Positions 49,085 through 58,201 are shown, counted from the stretch's first letter. The stretch is 64,000 nt of DNA from Streptomyces sp. NBC_01439 (GCF_036227605.1 NZ_CP109487.1:4104001-4168000), one strand, 5' to 3'. The notes: generated by a model not told the origin, from the sequence alone. Numbers and translations are program-made.

Positions 49085-49680
49085 AGTTCCGCGAACTCTC
49101 CATAGCCGGCGCCTTCGAGGTCACCCCGCAGCTGCACGGCGACCCGCGCGGCCTGTTCACCGAGTGGTACCGCTTCGACCGCCTCGCCGAGGTCGTCGGT
49201 CACCCGCTGAACCTGGCGCAGGCGAACCTCTCGGTCTCCTCCGCGGGCGTGGTCCGCGGCATCCACTTCGCCGACGTACCGCGCGGCCAGGCCAAGTACG
49301 TGACCTGCGTGCGCGGCGCCGTGCTCGACGTCATCGTCGACCTGCGGGTCGGCTCCCCCACCTTCGGCCAGTGGGAGGGCGTCCGCCTCGACGACGTGGA
49401 CCGTCGTGCGGTCTACATCCCCGAGGGCCTCGGCCACGGCTTCTGCGCGCTGAGCGACGACGCGACGCTGTCGTACCTCTGCTCGGAGACGTACAACCCG
49501 ACCGGCGAGCACTCGGTGCACCCGCTCGACCCCGATCTGGGCATCGAGTGGCCGGCCGACGTGCCGCTGCTGTCCGCCCGCGACGAGGCCGCCCCCTCGC
49601 TGGCCGACGCCCTCGCGACCGGTCTGCTGCCCGACCACGCCGCGTGCGTCGAGTTCACCGAGTCCCTGCGCGTGAGCTGA
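49081..49680 (+). CDS. rfbC: dTDP-4-dehydrorhamnose 3,5-epimerase
   Basis: The 199-residue cupin starts [20 protein letters not shown] at ATG 49081, overlapping rfbA by four bases. It has '[11 protein letters not shown]', '[20 protein letters not shown]' with the catalytic His, and '[20 protein letters not shown]'. With rfbA, rfbB and rfbD it completes the dTDP-L-rhamnose pathway. Confidence 0.95.
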   Translation: MKFRELSIAGAFEVTPQLHGDPRGLFTEWYRFDRLAEVVGHPLNLAQANLSVSSAGVVRGIHFADVPRGQAKYVTCVRGAVLDVIVDLRVGSPTFGQWEGVRLDDVDRRAVYIPEGLGHGFCALSDDATLSYLCSETYNPTGEHSVHPLDPDLGIEWPADVPLLSARDEAAPSLADALATGLLPDHAACVEFTESLRVS

Positions 49681-49697
49681 CCCGCCGCCGCAACACG

Positions 49698-49736
49698 ACT
49701 GAGGGCCGCACCCCGTACGGGGGTGCGGCCCTCAGT
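49698..49736 (+). terminator. Terminator after rfbC
   Basis: ACTGAGGGCCGCACCCC and GGGGTGCGGCCCTCAGT form a long perfect stem. A second short hairpin, GTCCGCCC-GT-GGGCGGAC, follows at 49743-49760. Confidence 0.9.
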
Positions 49737-49765
49737 CGTACCGTCCGCCCGTGGGCGGACATGCC

Positions 49766-49809
49766 GAAGGGCCCCGTCCCACCGCCGAGGCGATGGGCCG
49801 GGGCCCTTC
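49766..49809 (-). terminator. Terminator after tuf
   Basis: GAAGGGCCCC (49766-49775) and GGGGCCCTTC (49800-49809) form a perfect 10-bp outer stem, 48 bp past the tuf stop. It converges on the rfbC terminator. Confidence 0.8.
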
Positions 49810-49857
49810 AGTGCAACTTGGTGCCCGGTGAACGGGCTACCAGGTCAGAGCACGAAA

Positions 49858-51051
<1,194 letters not shown>

Positions 51052-51122
51052 GGGGTCCTCCTGGAGAGTGGTTCTGTACGCCTTACAGATCGGCGCCAGG
51101 TGATCTTTGCTGGAAAGCCGGC

Positions 51123-51162
51123 CCTCCGGGGCAATGGAGGGGTACTCCTGTTGCCCCAGAGG
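51123..51162 (-). other. Leader hairpin upstream of tuf
   Basis: CCTCCGGGGCAA (51123-51134) and TTGCCCCAGAGG (51151-51162) pair at 11 of 12 positions in the fusA-tuf gap. It may be an attenuator or processing site. Confidence 0.6.
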
Positions 51163-51198
51163 CTCCGGTGACAAGCCTAAAGCGTGTACTCGGAAGAG

Positions 51199-53331
51199 TT
51201 ACTCGCCCTTGGCCTTCGCGATGATCTCCTCGGCGACGTTCCGGGGAACCTCGGCGTAGGAGTCGAACTGCATCGAGTAGCTGGCGCGACCCGAGGTCTT
51301 GCTGCGGAGGTCTCCGACGTAGCCGAACATCTCCGAAAGGGGCACGAGGCCCTTCACGACGCGAGCACCGTGACGCTCCTCCATGGCCTGGATCTGGCCA
51401 CGGCGGGAGTTGATGTCACCGATGACGTCACCCATGTAGTCCTCGGGCGTGGTGACCTCTACGGCCATCATCGGCTCGAGGAGCACGGGAGAAGCCTTGC
51501 GCGCGGCCTCCTTGAAGGCCTGCGAACCGGCGATCTTGAAGGCGAGCTCCGAGGAGTCGACCTCGTGGTAGCCACCGTCGAGAAGCGTGACGCGAACGCC
51601 CGTCATCTCGTAGCCGGCCAGGATGCCGAACTGCATGGCTTCCTGCGCACCGGCGTCGACCGAAGGGATGTACTCCTTCGGGACGCGTCCACCGGTGACC
51701 TTGTTCACGAACTCGTACGCCGGACCGTCGGTCTCGGTGATGGGCTCGATCGCGATCTGCACCTTGGCGAACTGACCGGTACCACCGGTCTGCTTCTTGT
51801 GCGTGTAGTCGTGACGCTCGACGGCCTTGCGGATCGTCTCGCGGTACGCGACCTGCGGCTTGCCGACGTTGGCCTCGACCTTGAACTCGCGCTTCATACG
51901 GTCGACCAGCACCTCGAGGTGCAGCTCGCCCATACCGCCGAGGATGGTCTGGCCCGTCTCCTCGTCCGAGTGAACGTGGAAGGAGGGGTCCTCCTCCGCG
52001 AGACGCTGGATGGCAACACCCAGCTTCTCCTGGTCACCCTTGGACTTGGGCTCGATGGCGACCTGGATGACCGGAGCCGGGAAGTCCATGGACTCCAGGA
52101 TCACGGGCTGCTTGTCGTCACACAGCGTCTCACCGGTGGTGGTCTGCTTCAGGCCCATGACGGCGACGATGTCGCCGGCGCCCACCGCGTCGATCTCTTC
52201 ACGCTTGTTGGCGTGCATGCGGTAGATCTTGCCGATGCGCTCCTTCTTGCCCTTGACGGAGTTCAGCACCGCAGTGCCGGCCTCCAGGCGGCCCGAGTAA
52301 ACCCGGACGAAGGTGAGCTTGCCGAGGTGCGGGTCGCTCATGATCTTGAACGCGAGCGCGGCGAGGGGCTCCTCGTCGGACGGCTTGCGCTTCACGACGA
52401 CCTCGGCGTCGCGGACGTCGTGGCCCTCGATGGCCTCGATGTCCAGCGGCGACGGCAGGTAGCGGACGACGGCGTCGAGCAGGGGCTGAACGCCCTTGTT
52501 CTTGAACGCCGTGCCACAGAACACCGCGGTGATCGTGGGCTCGCCCTTGCCCTTGCCGGAGTTCAGGATGATCCGACGGACGGCGGCGTGCAGCTGCTCG
52601 ACGGTGGGCTCGTTGCCCTCCAGGAACAGCTCCATGATCTCGTCGTCGTTCTCGGCGACGGTCTCGACCAGCTTGCCGCGCCACTCTTCAGCAGCCTCGG
52701 TGTGCGTGGCCGGGATGTCGACGATGTCGTACATCTCGCCCTTGGTCGCCTCGGCGGACCAGACGAACGCCTTCATCGTGACGAGGTCGACGACACCCTG
52801 GAAGTCGGCCTCGGCACCGATGGGGAGCTGCATGACGATCGGAACCGCACCGAGGCGGTCCTTGATCATGTCGACGCAGCGGTGGAACTCTGCGCCGGTG
52901 CGGTCGAGCTTGTTGACGAAGCAGATGCGCGGCACGCCGTAGCGGTCCGCCTGACGCCAAACGGTCTCGGACTGCGGCTCGACGCCGGCCACACCGTCGA
53001 AGACGGTGACGGCGCCGTCGAGGACGCGGAGCGAACGCTCTACCTCGACGGTGAAGTCGACGTGACCCGGGGTGTCGATGATGTTGATCGTGTGGTCAAC
53101 GTCTTCGAGGGGCCAGTGGCAGGTCGTCGCGGCAGACGTGATGGTGATACCACGCTCCTGCTCCTGCTCCATCCAGTCCATCGTGGCAGCGCCGTCGTGG
53201 ACCTCACCGATCTTGTACGACACACCGGTGTAGAACAGGATGCGCTCGGTGGTGGTCGTCTTGCCCGCGTCGATGTGGGCCATGATCCCGATGTTGCGGA
53301 CCTTGGCCAGGTCAAGCGAAGTGGTAGCCAT
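51199..53331 (-). CDS. fusA: Elongation factor G
   Basis: EF-G (710 residues) catalyses translocation. It starts [20 protein letters not shown], with the G1 loop '[15 protein letters not shown]', '[15 protein letters not shown]' and '[12 protein letters not shown]', and the domain IV '[20 protein letters not shown]' end. It lies 39 bp after rpsG in the str operon. Confidence 0.99.
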   Translation of the reverse strand: MATTSLDLAKVRNIGIMAHIDAGKTTTTERILFYTGVSYKIGEVHDGAATMDWMEQEQERGITITSAATTCHWPLEDVDHTINIIDTPGHVDFTVEVERSLRVLDGAVTVFDGVAGVEPQSETVWRQADRYGVPRICFVNKLDRTGAEFHRCVDMIKDRLGAVPIVMQLPIGAEADFQGVVDLVTMKAFVWSAEATKGEMYDIVDIPATHTEAAEEWRGKLVETVAENDDEIMELFLEGNEPTVEQLHAAVRRIILNSGKGKGEPTITAVFCGTAFKNKGVQPLLDAVVRYLPSPLDIEAIEGHDVRDAEVVVKRKPSDEEPLAALAFKIMSDPHLGKLTFVRVYSGRLEAGTAVLNSVKGKKERIGKIYRMHANKREEIDAVGAGDIVAVMGLKQTTTGETLCDDKQPVILESMDFPAPVIQVAIEPKSKGDQEKLGVAIQRLAEEDPSFHVHSDEETGQTILGGMGELHLEVLVDRMKREFKVEANVGKPQVAYRETIRKAVERHDYTHKKQTGGTGQFAKVQIAIEPITETDGPAYEFVNKVTGGRVPKEYIPSVDAGAQEAMQFGILAGYEMTGVRVTLLDGGYHEVDSSELAFKIAGSQAFKEAARKASPVLLEPMMAVEVTTPEDYMGDVIGDINSRRGQIQAMEERHGARVVKGLVPLSEMFGYVGDLRSKTSGRASYSMQFDSYAEVPRNVAEEIIAKAKGE

Positions 53332-53370
53332 AAGGCTTCGGTCTTCTCTCGGTCTCGATGTGGGGTGGGA

Positions 53371-53841
53371 CTACCAGCGGTAGTGCGCGAAGGCCTTGTT
53401 GGACTCGGCCATCTTGTGCGTGTCCTCGCGCTTCTTGACGGCAGCGCCAAGACCGTTGGAGGCGTCGAGCAGCTCGTTCATGAGGCGCTCGGTCATGGTC
53501 TTCTCACGGCGGGCGCGGGAGTAACCCACGAGCCAGCGGAGGGCCAGGGTCGACTGGCGACCCGGCTTGACCTCGACGGGGACCTGGTAGGTCGCGCCAC
53601 CGACACGGCGGGACTTGACCTCGAGGGACGGCTTGACGTTCTCCAGCGCGCGCTTCAGCGTGATGACCGGGTCGTTGCCGGTCTTCTCGCGGAGGCCTTC
53701 CATGGCGCCGTAAACGATGCGCTCGGCGGTGGAGCGCTTGCCGTTCAGGAGGATCTTGTTGATGAGCGACGTCACCAGAGGAGATGCGTAGACCGGGTCG
53801 ATGATGACCGGGCGCTTCGGGGCGGGGCCCTTACGAGGCAT
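53371..53841 (-). CDS. rpsG: 30S ribosomal protein S7
   Basis: The 156-residue S7 starts [20 protein letters not shown], has the usual '[20 protein letters not shown]' and ends '[15 protein letters not shown]'. It lies 2 bp after rpsL. Confidence 0.99.
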   Translation of the reverse strand: MPRKGPAPKRPVIIDPVYASPLVTSLINKILLNGKRSTAERIVYGAMEGLREKTGNDPVITLKRALENVKPSLEVKSRRVGGATYQVPVEVKPGRQSTLALRWLVGYSRARREKTMTERLMNELLDASNGLGAAVKKREDTHKMAESNKAFAHYRW

Positions 53842-53843
53842 TC

Positions 53844-54215
53844 TTACTTCTCCTTCTTGGCGCCGTAGCGGCTGCGGGCCTGCTTGCGGTTCTTGACAGC
53901 CTGGGTGTCAAGCGCACCGCGGATGATCTTGTAACGAACACCCGGCAGGTCCTTCACACGGCCACCACGCACGAGCACGATCGAGTGCTCCTGCAGGTTG
54001 TGTCCCTCACCCGGAATGTAAGCGGTGACCTCGATGCCGGAGGTCAGACGCACACGCGCGACCTTACGGAGCGCCGAGTTCGGCTTCTTCGGGGTGGTCG
54101 TGAACACACGCGTGCAGACGCCGCGACGCTGGGGCGAAGCCTCAAGCGCGGGGGTCTTTGTCTTCTCGACCTTGTCCTGCCGGCCCTTACGGACCAGCTG
54201 CTGGATCGTAGGCAC
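53844..54215 (-). CDS. rpsL: 30S ribosomal protein S12
   Basis: The S12 protein has 123 residues from GTG 54215 ([20 protein letters not shown]). The '[16 protein letters not shown]' and '[12 protein letters not shown]' segments carry the wild-type Lys residues at the positions where streptomycin-resistance changes occur. It heads the str operon. Confidence 0.98.
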   Translation of the reverse strand: MPTIQQLVRKGRQDKVEKTKTPALEASPQRRGVCTRVFTTTPKKPNSALRKVARVRLTSGIEVTAYIPGEGHNLQEHSIVLVRGGRVKDLPGVRYKIIRGALDTQAVKNRKQARSRYGAKKEK

Positions 54216-54266
54216 TACTTCTCCGGTTTCTGTGTGCCGTGTAGTGAAACTAACCTGGAACGTTTG

Positions 54267-54291
54267 CCGACCCACGCGGTCGGGTGTGTCG
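54267..54291 (-). promoter_or_regulatory. Leader hairpin element shared with the S10 operon
   Basis: This is the same 25-nt element as at 41004-41028 (24 of 25 identical), containing CCGACC-GCGTG-GGTCGG in RNA sense. It lies 52 nt before the rpsL start. Confidence 0.7.
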
Positions 54292-54346
54292 GATCCGGCG
54301 GACCTCCGCGCAAGCACGGAAACGCATGGATCGCGGTGGCCGACTC

Positions 54347-54381
54347 GGCTCACGTGCGGTTGATGGACACGCACGTGAGCC
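54347..54381 (-). other. 12-bp-stem hairpin in the rpsL leader
   Basis: GGCTCACGTGCG (54347-54358) and CGCACGTGAGCC (54370-54381) are perfect complements with an 11-nt loop. It starts about 20 nt after the predicted transcription start. Confidence 0.7.
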
Positions 54382-54407
54382 TAGGCACACCCCAGGCACA
54401 AGGTCAG

Positions 54408-54436
54408 AGCGTACCTACCTCACAGAGGTAGGTCAA
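54408..54436 (-). promoter_or_regulatory. str operon promoter with palindromic spacer
   Basis: Minus-strand TTGACC (54431-54436) and TACGCT (54408-54413) are 17 bp apart. A perfect dyad ACCTACCTC-TGT-GAGGTAGGT (54413-54433) fills the spacer and touches both hexamers, suggesting a protein-binding site within the promoter. Transcription would start near 54400, giving a leader of about 185 nt. Confidence 0.7.
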
Positions 54437-54520
54437 AACAAATGCCCAGCACGAAAACACACCGGGCGCAAGTGGTGGCGGCGACCGGGGCCGCCGCCGG
54501 TCGAGTGCGGGAAGGCCGGA

Positions 54521-54982
54521 TCAGTCCTGCACCCGGCGGCGCGGCTCCGCGACGGCCGACGGCTCGGCGGGAACCTCGCCCGGGGCCGCGTCGGGCTCCA
54601 GAAACTGACTGACGACCTTGACGAAGACCTCGCGGCGGCCCTCGGGGACACCCAGCCACCGGGCGAAGTCCTCGATGGTGGGCGTACGGCCGCCGGGCGG
54701 CAGCTCCTGCGCGGCCAGCGGGAGCTCCTCGGGGGCGACCCGGCCGGAGCGGATCAGCATGTCGCGCACGGAGACACCGAGGAGCGGGGCGATCCGGCGC
54801 ATGGTCTCCAGGTCGGGCATGCTCTGGCGCTGGAGCAGGCGCGTGACGGCGGCACGGTGCACCCCGGCCTCGTCCGCGATCCTCGACTTGCCGCCGCCTC
54901 GCGGGCTGTCGATGTCGTATCCACGCTGCCGCATCAGGGTTTCCACCCAGGCCGCGAACGCGTCAAGTTCCAGAGTGCCCAT
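54521..54982 (-). CDS. XRE-family (Cro/CI-like) transcriptional regulator of the tail island
   Basis: This 153-residue protein starts at ATG 54982 with GAGGAG upstream. An N-terminal helix-turn-helix domain (about 20-75) shows 'GGKSRIADEAGVHRAAVTRL' and 'MPDLETMRRIAPLLGVSVRD'; a second helical region ('TPTIEDFARWLGVPEGRREV') may dimerise. It faces the WhiB-like gene across a 206-bp intergenic region holding two similar 18-bp sites, the classic arrangement of an autoregulated phage repressor. The weak GC hairpin at 54477-54495 may end its transcript. Confidence 0.82.
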   Translation of the reverse strand: MGTLELDAFAAWVETLMRQRGYDIDSPRGGGKSRIADEAGVHRAAVTRLLQRQSMPDLETMRRIAPLLGVSVRDMLIRSGRVAPEELPLAAQELPPGGRTPTIEDFARWLGVPEGRREVFVKVVSQFLEPDAAPGEVPAEPSAVAEPRRRVQD

Positions 54983-55032
54983 GTGCCGCTCCTCAGTCCG
55001 CCGTTCGCAATCCGCACCATGACAGCACATCT

Positions 55033-55050
55033 TAGCGTGCTTGCGCGCAC
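55033..55050 (-). promoter_or_regulatory. Diverged operator copy before the XRE gene
   Basis: Read on the minus strand, GTGCGCGCAAGCACGCTA matches the 18-bp operator at 55113-55130 at 14 of 18 positions, in inverted orientation. It lies 51 bp upstream of the XRE start, so it may mediate autorepression. Confidence 0.55.
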
Positions 55051-55112
55051 GGAATTATGACCTCCATAAATAAAGCACAACCTAAGTCAAGGGCAAGTAA
55101 TGAGGTTCTTGA

Positions 55113-55141
55113 TTGCGCGCTCGCACGCAACATGCCACAGT
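55113..55141 (+). promoter_or_regulatory. Promoter/operator of the regulatory unit
   Basis: TTGCGCGCTCGCACGCAA is an imperfect dyad. TTGCGC (55113-55118) and CACAGT (55136-55141) are 17 bp apart and can serve as -35 and -10. The 29-bp block recurs at 56537-56565 with three differences. Confidence 0.7.
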
Positions 55142-55188
55142 GAGGCGGCCTTGAGCCACGGTCGTCCCAGCCTCGCGGAGTCGTCACC

Positions 55189-55479
55189 ATGCCCCTTGCC
55201 CCGCCCCCAGCCCCACCCGCCGCCGCGCGCACCGCCGTCCCCTGGCCCTGGCAGGCCTCCGCCGCGTGCGCCGACCTCCCGCCCACCGTCGTCTTCGCCC
55301 GCCGGATCAAGGACGCGGCCCCGGCCCTGCGCGCCTGCGCCGCCTGCCCGGTCCGGCACCAGTGCGAACAAGCCGTCGCGCCGGCCGAGAGCTGGTTCGA
55401 CGGAGTGTGCGCCGGCCGGCTGTGGCGCAACGGCCGCCCCGCCGCCCTCACCTCGCCCACCGGGAGCTCCCGTGCCTGA
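55189..55479 (+). CDS. WhiB-like protein (Wbl), phage-type
   Basis: This 96-residue protein starts at ATG 55189. Four Cys in Wbl spacing, Cys27, Cys50, Cys53 and Cys59 (C-X2-C-X5-C), should bind a [4Fe-4S] cluster. After them comes 'WFDGVCAGRLWRNGRPAAL'; the usual G(V/I)WGG turn reads GVCAG, with Cys in place of Trp, followed by a basic tail that could touch DNA. Wbl proteins regulate transcription with the primary sigma factor. It is the first gene after the island's promoter/operator and overlaps the next gene by eight bases. Confidence 0.8.
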   Translation: MPLAPPPAPPAAARTAVPWPWQASAACADLPPTVVFARRIKDAAPALRACAACPVRHQCEQAVAPAESWFDGVCAGRLWRNGRPAALTSPTGSSRA

Positions 55480-56182
55480 CCTCCGTACCGGCGACACCGC
55501 GCTGTGGATCGCCTCGCTGATCCGCAACTTCCCCGAGCTCTGCGAAGAGCTGGCGCCCGGGCGCGCCGCCGCCTTCTCCGCGCACGTCCCGGCCCCGCGC
55601 GGCCCGCGTGACGACGAGCTCGTCCGCGTGGAGCGGCGCGAGGCCCTGCTCCTGCAGCAGGAGCACGGCCTGACCGCCTCCGGCCACAGCGCCGCCCCGA
55701 TCCGGCTGCACGTCTCCGACACCATCCGGGACGTCACCGACGGGGTGGTCGAGCTGGAGGAGGCCGTGTGCGCCCGGCTCGGCATCCCCCGCCCCCGGCG
55801 CGCTCCGGTCCCGGAGCGGCTGCGCCGGCTCGCCGCCATGCTGGACGGCATCGGGGCCCACCCGGTGCTCGCCCGCCACGTGCGCGACGAGCTGCGCCGG
55901 ATGGCCCGCCGCTGCGCCCGCGTACTCGGCGACACCGAGCAGGTCGTACGGGTCTCCGGGCGCTGCCCGTGGTGCGACTCCGTCTCGCTGCGCGCGTTCC
56001 CCGACCGGCGGGCGGTGCTGTGCGTGAACCCGGCCTGCCGCTGCACGGTCGGGGACTGCGGCTGCCACGACGATCCCGCCTACCGCCACCTGTGGCCCGA
56101 GACGGAGTGGGCCACGCTGGCCGCCGAGTCGGGCTGCCGCACCGAGGAACTCGACTCCGCGATGGAAGGAACCCAGCAGTGA
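55472..56182 (+). CDS. Zinc-ribbon protein of unknown function
   Basis: This 236-residue protein starts at GTG 55472 (MPDLRTGDTALWIASLIRNF), overlapping the Wbl stop by eight bases. The first 150 residues are helical and charged. The C-terminal part has a likely zinc ribbon, 'GRCPWCDSVSLRAFPD' then 'VLCVNPACRCTVGDCGC' (about 165-205), with extra Cys and His residues. I recall similar proteins in actinophage and tail-cluster contexts, but no function is known. It is coupled to the next gene by GTGA. Confidence 0.7.
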   Translation: MPDLRTGDTALWIASLIRNFPELCEELAPGRAAAFSAHVPAPRGPRDDELVRVERREALLLQQEHGLTASGHSAAPIRLHVSDTIRDVTDGVVELEEAVCARLGIPRPRRAPVPERLRRLAAMLDGIGAHPVLARHVRDELRRMARRCARVLGDTEQVVRVSGRCPWCDSVSLRAFPDRRAVLCVNPACRCTVGDCGCHDDPAYRHLWPETEWATLAAESGCRTEELDSAMEGTQQ

Positions 56183-56376
56183 TCGCTCCGCTCCCCTCCC
56201 TGATCCCCGGCCCGGTGGCCGCCCATGAGGCGGGGGTCGCCCCCGCCACGATCCGCAAGTGGGTCCAGCTCGGCCGGCTCACGGCGGCGGGGAAGGCGGG
56301 CCGGGCGCAGCTGTTCCGCCTGGAGGACGTGTTCGCCGCGGAACGGGCCGCCAGCCGCCGCGCGGCCCCGGCCTGA
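56179..56376 (+). CDS. Small HTH (MerR/excisionase-like) protein
   Basis: This 65-residue protein starts at GTG 56179. It contains 'GPVAAHEAGVAPATIRKWVQ' and 'RAQLFRLEDVFAAERAASRR', a helix-turn-helix followed by the short wing and helix of AlpA/Xis or MerR-like DNA-binding domains. It is the last gene of the regulatory unit and may control tail-gene transcription. There is no integrase nearby that would make it a true excisionase. Confidence 0.75.
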   Translation: MIAPLPSLIPGPVAAHEAGVAPATIRKWVQLGRLTAAGKAGRAQLFRLEDVFAAERAASRRAAPA

Positions 56377-56403
56377 CCCCCGTACCGCTCGCCCGAACGC
56401 ACC

Positions 56404-56436
56404 GATGCCCGGTCTCCCCCGTGGAGGCCGGGCATC
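56404..56436 (+). terminator. Terminator of the regulatory unit
   Basis: GATGCCCGG and CCGGGCATC flank an inner CTCC/GGAG stem, 28 bp after the HTH gene. The 322-bp gap 56377-56698 otherwise holds the tail promoter and another hairpin. Confidence 0.7.
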
Positions 56437-56536
56437 CGGCGTTTCGCGAGAAGCGTGCGGAGTCCGCGGGAAGCGGGCCGGACGGCCGCGGGAGACGGCC
56501 CGGACGCGGCCTTGGTGAACTGCCCGCACGAATTTG

Positions 56537-56565
56537 TTGCGCGCGCGCACGCAACGTGTCACAGT
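56537..56565 (+). promoter_or_regulatory. Promoter/operator of the tail gene unit
   Basis: TTGCGCGCGCGCACGCAA (56537-56554) plus CACAGT (56560-56565) repeat the block at 55113-55141 at 26 of 29 positions, including the 17-bp spacing. The same regulator probably controls both units. Confidence 0.7.
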
Positions 56566-56620
56566 TGGTGCAGCGGCAGAGCTGCGCCCGCAGGACGGGC
56601 GGCGGCCGGCCGCTCCCCCC

Positions 56621-56665
56621 GCCGGGCGGTGCCCGCCCCTCGCCCCCCTTCGGGCACCGCCCGGC
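56621..56665 (+). terminator. 15-bp-stem hairpin in the leader of the tail unit
   Basis: GCCGGGCGGTGCCCG (56621-56635) and CGGGCACCGCCCGGC (56651-56665) are perfect complements. It sits between the promoter and the first tail gene, as an attenuator or antitermination target would. Confidence 0.6.
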
Positions 56666-56698
56666 ATCCCCGCCACCCACCAGCTGAGGTGATCCGTC

Positions 56699-57106
56699 GT
56701 GACCACTCCCCCGAGTGCCTTCCCCGACGTCGAGGCCCTAGTCGTCGACGTCCTCAAGGCCGATTCCGCCCTGTCCGCGGCCGCCGTCGCCGTCGACCCG
56801 CCCGCCGGGTTCGACGGCACGCAGCGGGCCGTCCTGGTCAACCGCCGCGGCGGCGCCTGGACCGGCGACCTGCACGTCGACCGTCCGCTGATCGAGCTGG
56901 AGGTGTACGGCCCGACCAAGGCCGCCGCCCACACCCTGGCCAACGCCGCGCGGCGGGCCCTGCTCGCCACGCTCGGCAAGACCATCGGCTCGAACGCCTT
57001 CACCGATGTCGAGGAGCAGGACGGTCCTCGCTGGCTGCCCGACTACCTGTACCGCGGCGCGAACCGCTACGTCTGCGTGATCCAGGTGTCCCTCAGCGTC
57101 TTCTGA
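56699..57106 (+). CDS. Tail terminator-like protein
   Basis: This 135-residue protein starts at GTG 56699 after GAGGTG. It begins 'MTTPPSAFPDVEALVVDVLK' and has 'WTGDLHVDRPLIELEVYGPT', 'AAHTLANAARRALLATLG' and a C-terminal 'YRGANRYVCVIQVSLSVF' strand pair. Size, sequence pattern and its place just before the tube gene fit siphovirus tail terminator/completion proteins (gpU-like fold). The head-completion genes that normally precede it are absent. Confidence 0.72.
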   Translation: MTTPPSAFPDVEALVVDVLKADSALSAAAVAVDPPAGFDGTQRAVLVNRRGGAWTGDLHVDRPLIELEVYGPTKAAAHTLANAARRALLATLGKTIGSNAFTDVEEQDGPRWLPDYLYRGANRYVCVIQVSLSVF

Positions 57107-57120
57107 CGCTCCCACAGACC

Positions 57121-57147
57121 AAGGCCCCGCCGCCCGGTGGGGCCTTT
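57121..57147 (+). terminator. Hairpin between tail terminator and tube genes
   Basis: AAGGCCCC and GGGGCCTT around a 10-nt loop, followed by TTG. It may help set different levels of the two products. Confidence 0.7.
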
Positions 57148-57215
57148 GCCGTACCCGGACGCGGACACATCCGCGCTCCGGACCGGCAGACCTCTATACA
57201 AGGAGAAGCATCACC

Positions 57216-57818
57216 ATGGCAGGAAACTCGTCCGAGATCCGCGTTGCCGGCAGCGGCCGCATCTTCGTCGCCGCCGCCGGTACGGCCCTTCCGACCGCCT
57301 TCACCGGCAAGCCGGACACCGACTGGGGCGCCAACTGGAAGGACCTCGGCTTCTCCACGGCCGACGGCGTCACCTTCTCCAAGAAGGACAAGCTCGAGCC
57401 CATCGACTCGTGGCAGGCCGTCAGCCCGGTCCACTTCACCTACTCCGACCGGGACCTGTCCCTGAAGTTCTCGCTGCTCCAGTTCAACGAGCTGACGCTG
57501 CCGTTCTTCATGGGCGGCGGCGCGGTGGCCGACGAGGCCACCCCGTCCAACGGCATCTACCGCTACGACATCGCGGACTCGCCGAAGTCGGACGCCCGTG
57601 CGCTGGGCCTGGAGTTCACCGACACCAAGGCCAGTGACGGCTCGGTCGTAACCTACCGCTTCTACATCCCGCGCGGCCAGGTCACCGCCTCCGACGACAT
57701 CAAGCTGGCCCGCAAGGCGGCCTCCACGCTCGGCATCACCTTCACCGCGCTGGCCGCGGGCGACGACAAGCCGCTGGCGAGCTTCGTCATGAAGGACGGC
57801 GCGTACGCCGCCGGCTGA
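57216..57818 (+). CDS. Major tail (tube) protein
   Basis: This 200-residue protein starts at ATG 57216 with AGGAG upstream. It begins 'MAGNSSEIRVAGSGRIFVAA' and has 'PDTDWGANWKDLGFSTADGV', 'AVSPVHFTYSDRDLSLKFSL' and 'GSVVTYRFYIPRGQVTASDD', typical of siphovirus tube proteins that polymerise as hexameric rings. Hairpins stand on both sides, consistent with an abundant product. Its place between terminator and chaperone genes supports the call. Confidence 0.85.
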   Translation: MAGNSSEIRVAGSGRIFVAAAGTALPTAFTGKPDTDWGANWKDLGFSTADGVTFSKKDKLEPIDSWQAVSPVHFTYSDRDLSLKFSLLQFNELTLPFFMGGGAVADEATPSNGIYRYDIADSPKSDARALGLEFTDTKASDGSVVTYRFYIPRGQVTASDDIKLARKAASTLGITFTALAAGDDKPLASFVMKDGAYAAG

Positions 57819-57831
57819 TCCGGCCCCTGAC

Positions 57832-57863
57832 GGGGCGGGGCTGCCTCCGGGCCGCCCCGCCCC
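57832..57863 (+). terminator. Hairpin after the tube gene
   Basis: GGGGCGGGGC (57832-57841) and GCCCCGCCCC (57854-57863) are perfect complements, 14 bp past the tube stop. Confidence 0.7.
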
Positions 57864-57910
57864 ACCCCCACCTCTTCCGATCCACCTTCACCCAGAGGAG
57901 ACCCATCACC

Positions 57911-58201
57911 ATGGCAGGCTTCGACGTCAACGCGGCCCGCGCCCAGCGCCAGGAAGCCCTCGGCCGTTCCTGGTCCTTCCAGCTGGACGACGAGACGTAC
58001 ACCCTCCCCACCGAGCTCAGCCGGGCAGCGGCCAAGGGGCTGCGCAAGCTCGACGACAACGACGTGGACGGTCTGCTGCGCGTCCTCTTGGGTGACAAGC
58101 AGTTCGAGCGCTTCGAGCAGCACGACATCACGATGCAGGACGTCGCCGCGATCCTCGAGGCCTACGGCAAGGAGACCGGGCTCGGCCTGGGGGAAGGCTG
58201 A
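57911..58201 (+). CDS. Tail assembly chaperone, G part
   Basis: This 96-residue protein starts at ATG 57911 (MAGFDVNAARAQRQEALGRS). It has 'SFQLDDETYTLPTELSRAAA' and 'LRVLLGDKQFERFEQHDITM', the pattern of siphovirus G-type chaperones that coat the tape-measure protein. Its end carries a GGGGGAA slippery run two codons before the stop, and the -1 frame continues open for 143 codons. This is the standard G/GT arrangement. Confidence 0.85.
   Translation: MAGFDVNAARAQRQEALGRSWSFQLDDETYTLPTELSRAAAKGLRKLDDNDVDGLLRVLLGDKQFERFEQHDITMQDVAAILEAYGKETGLGLGEG
58189..58195 (+). other. Putative -1 programmed frameshift site
   Basis: In the G frame the codons are CTG GGG GAA GGC TGA. GGGGGAA lets the P-site Gly codon re-pair perfectly in the -1 frame, which then avoids the TGA and continues AGG CTG AGC. 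The direction (-1) matches lambda-type G/GT. No strong downstream pseudoknot was resolved by eye. Confidence 0.75.

Noticed and set aside
54437..54520. Attachment site or tRNA fragment at the left edge of the tail island
   Set aside because: No tRNA-like cloverleaf or direct repeat could be found, and the right edge is outside the window.
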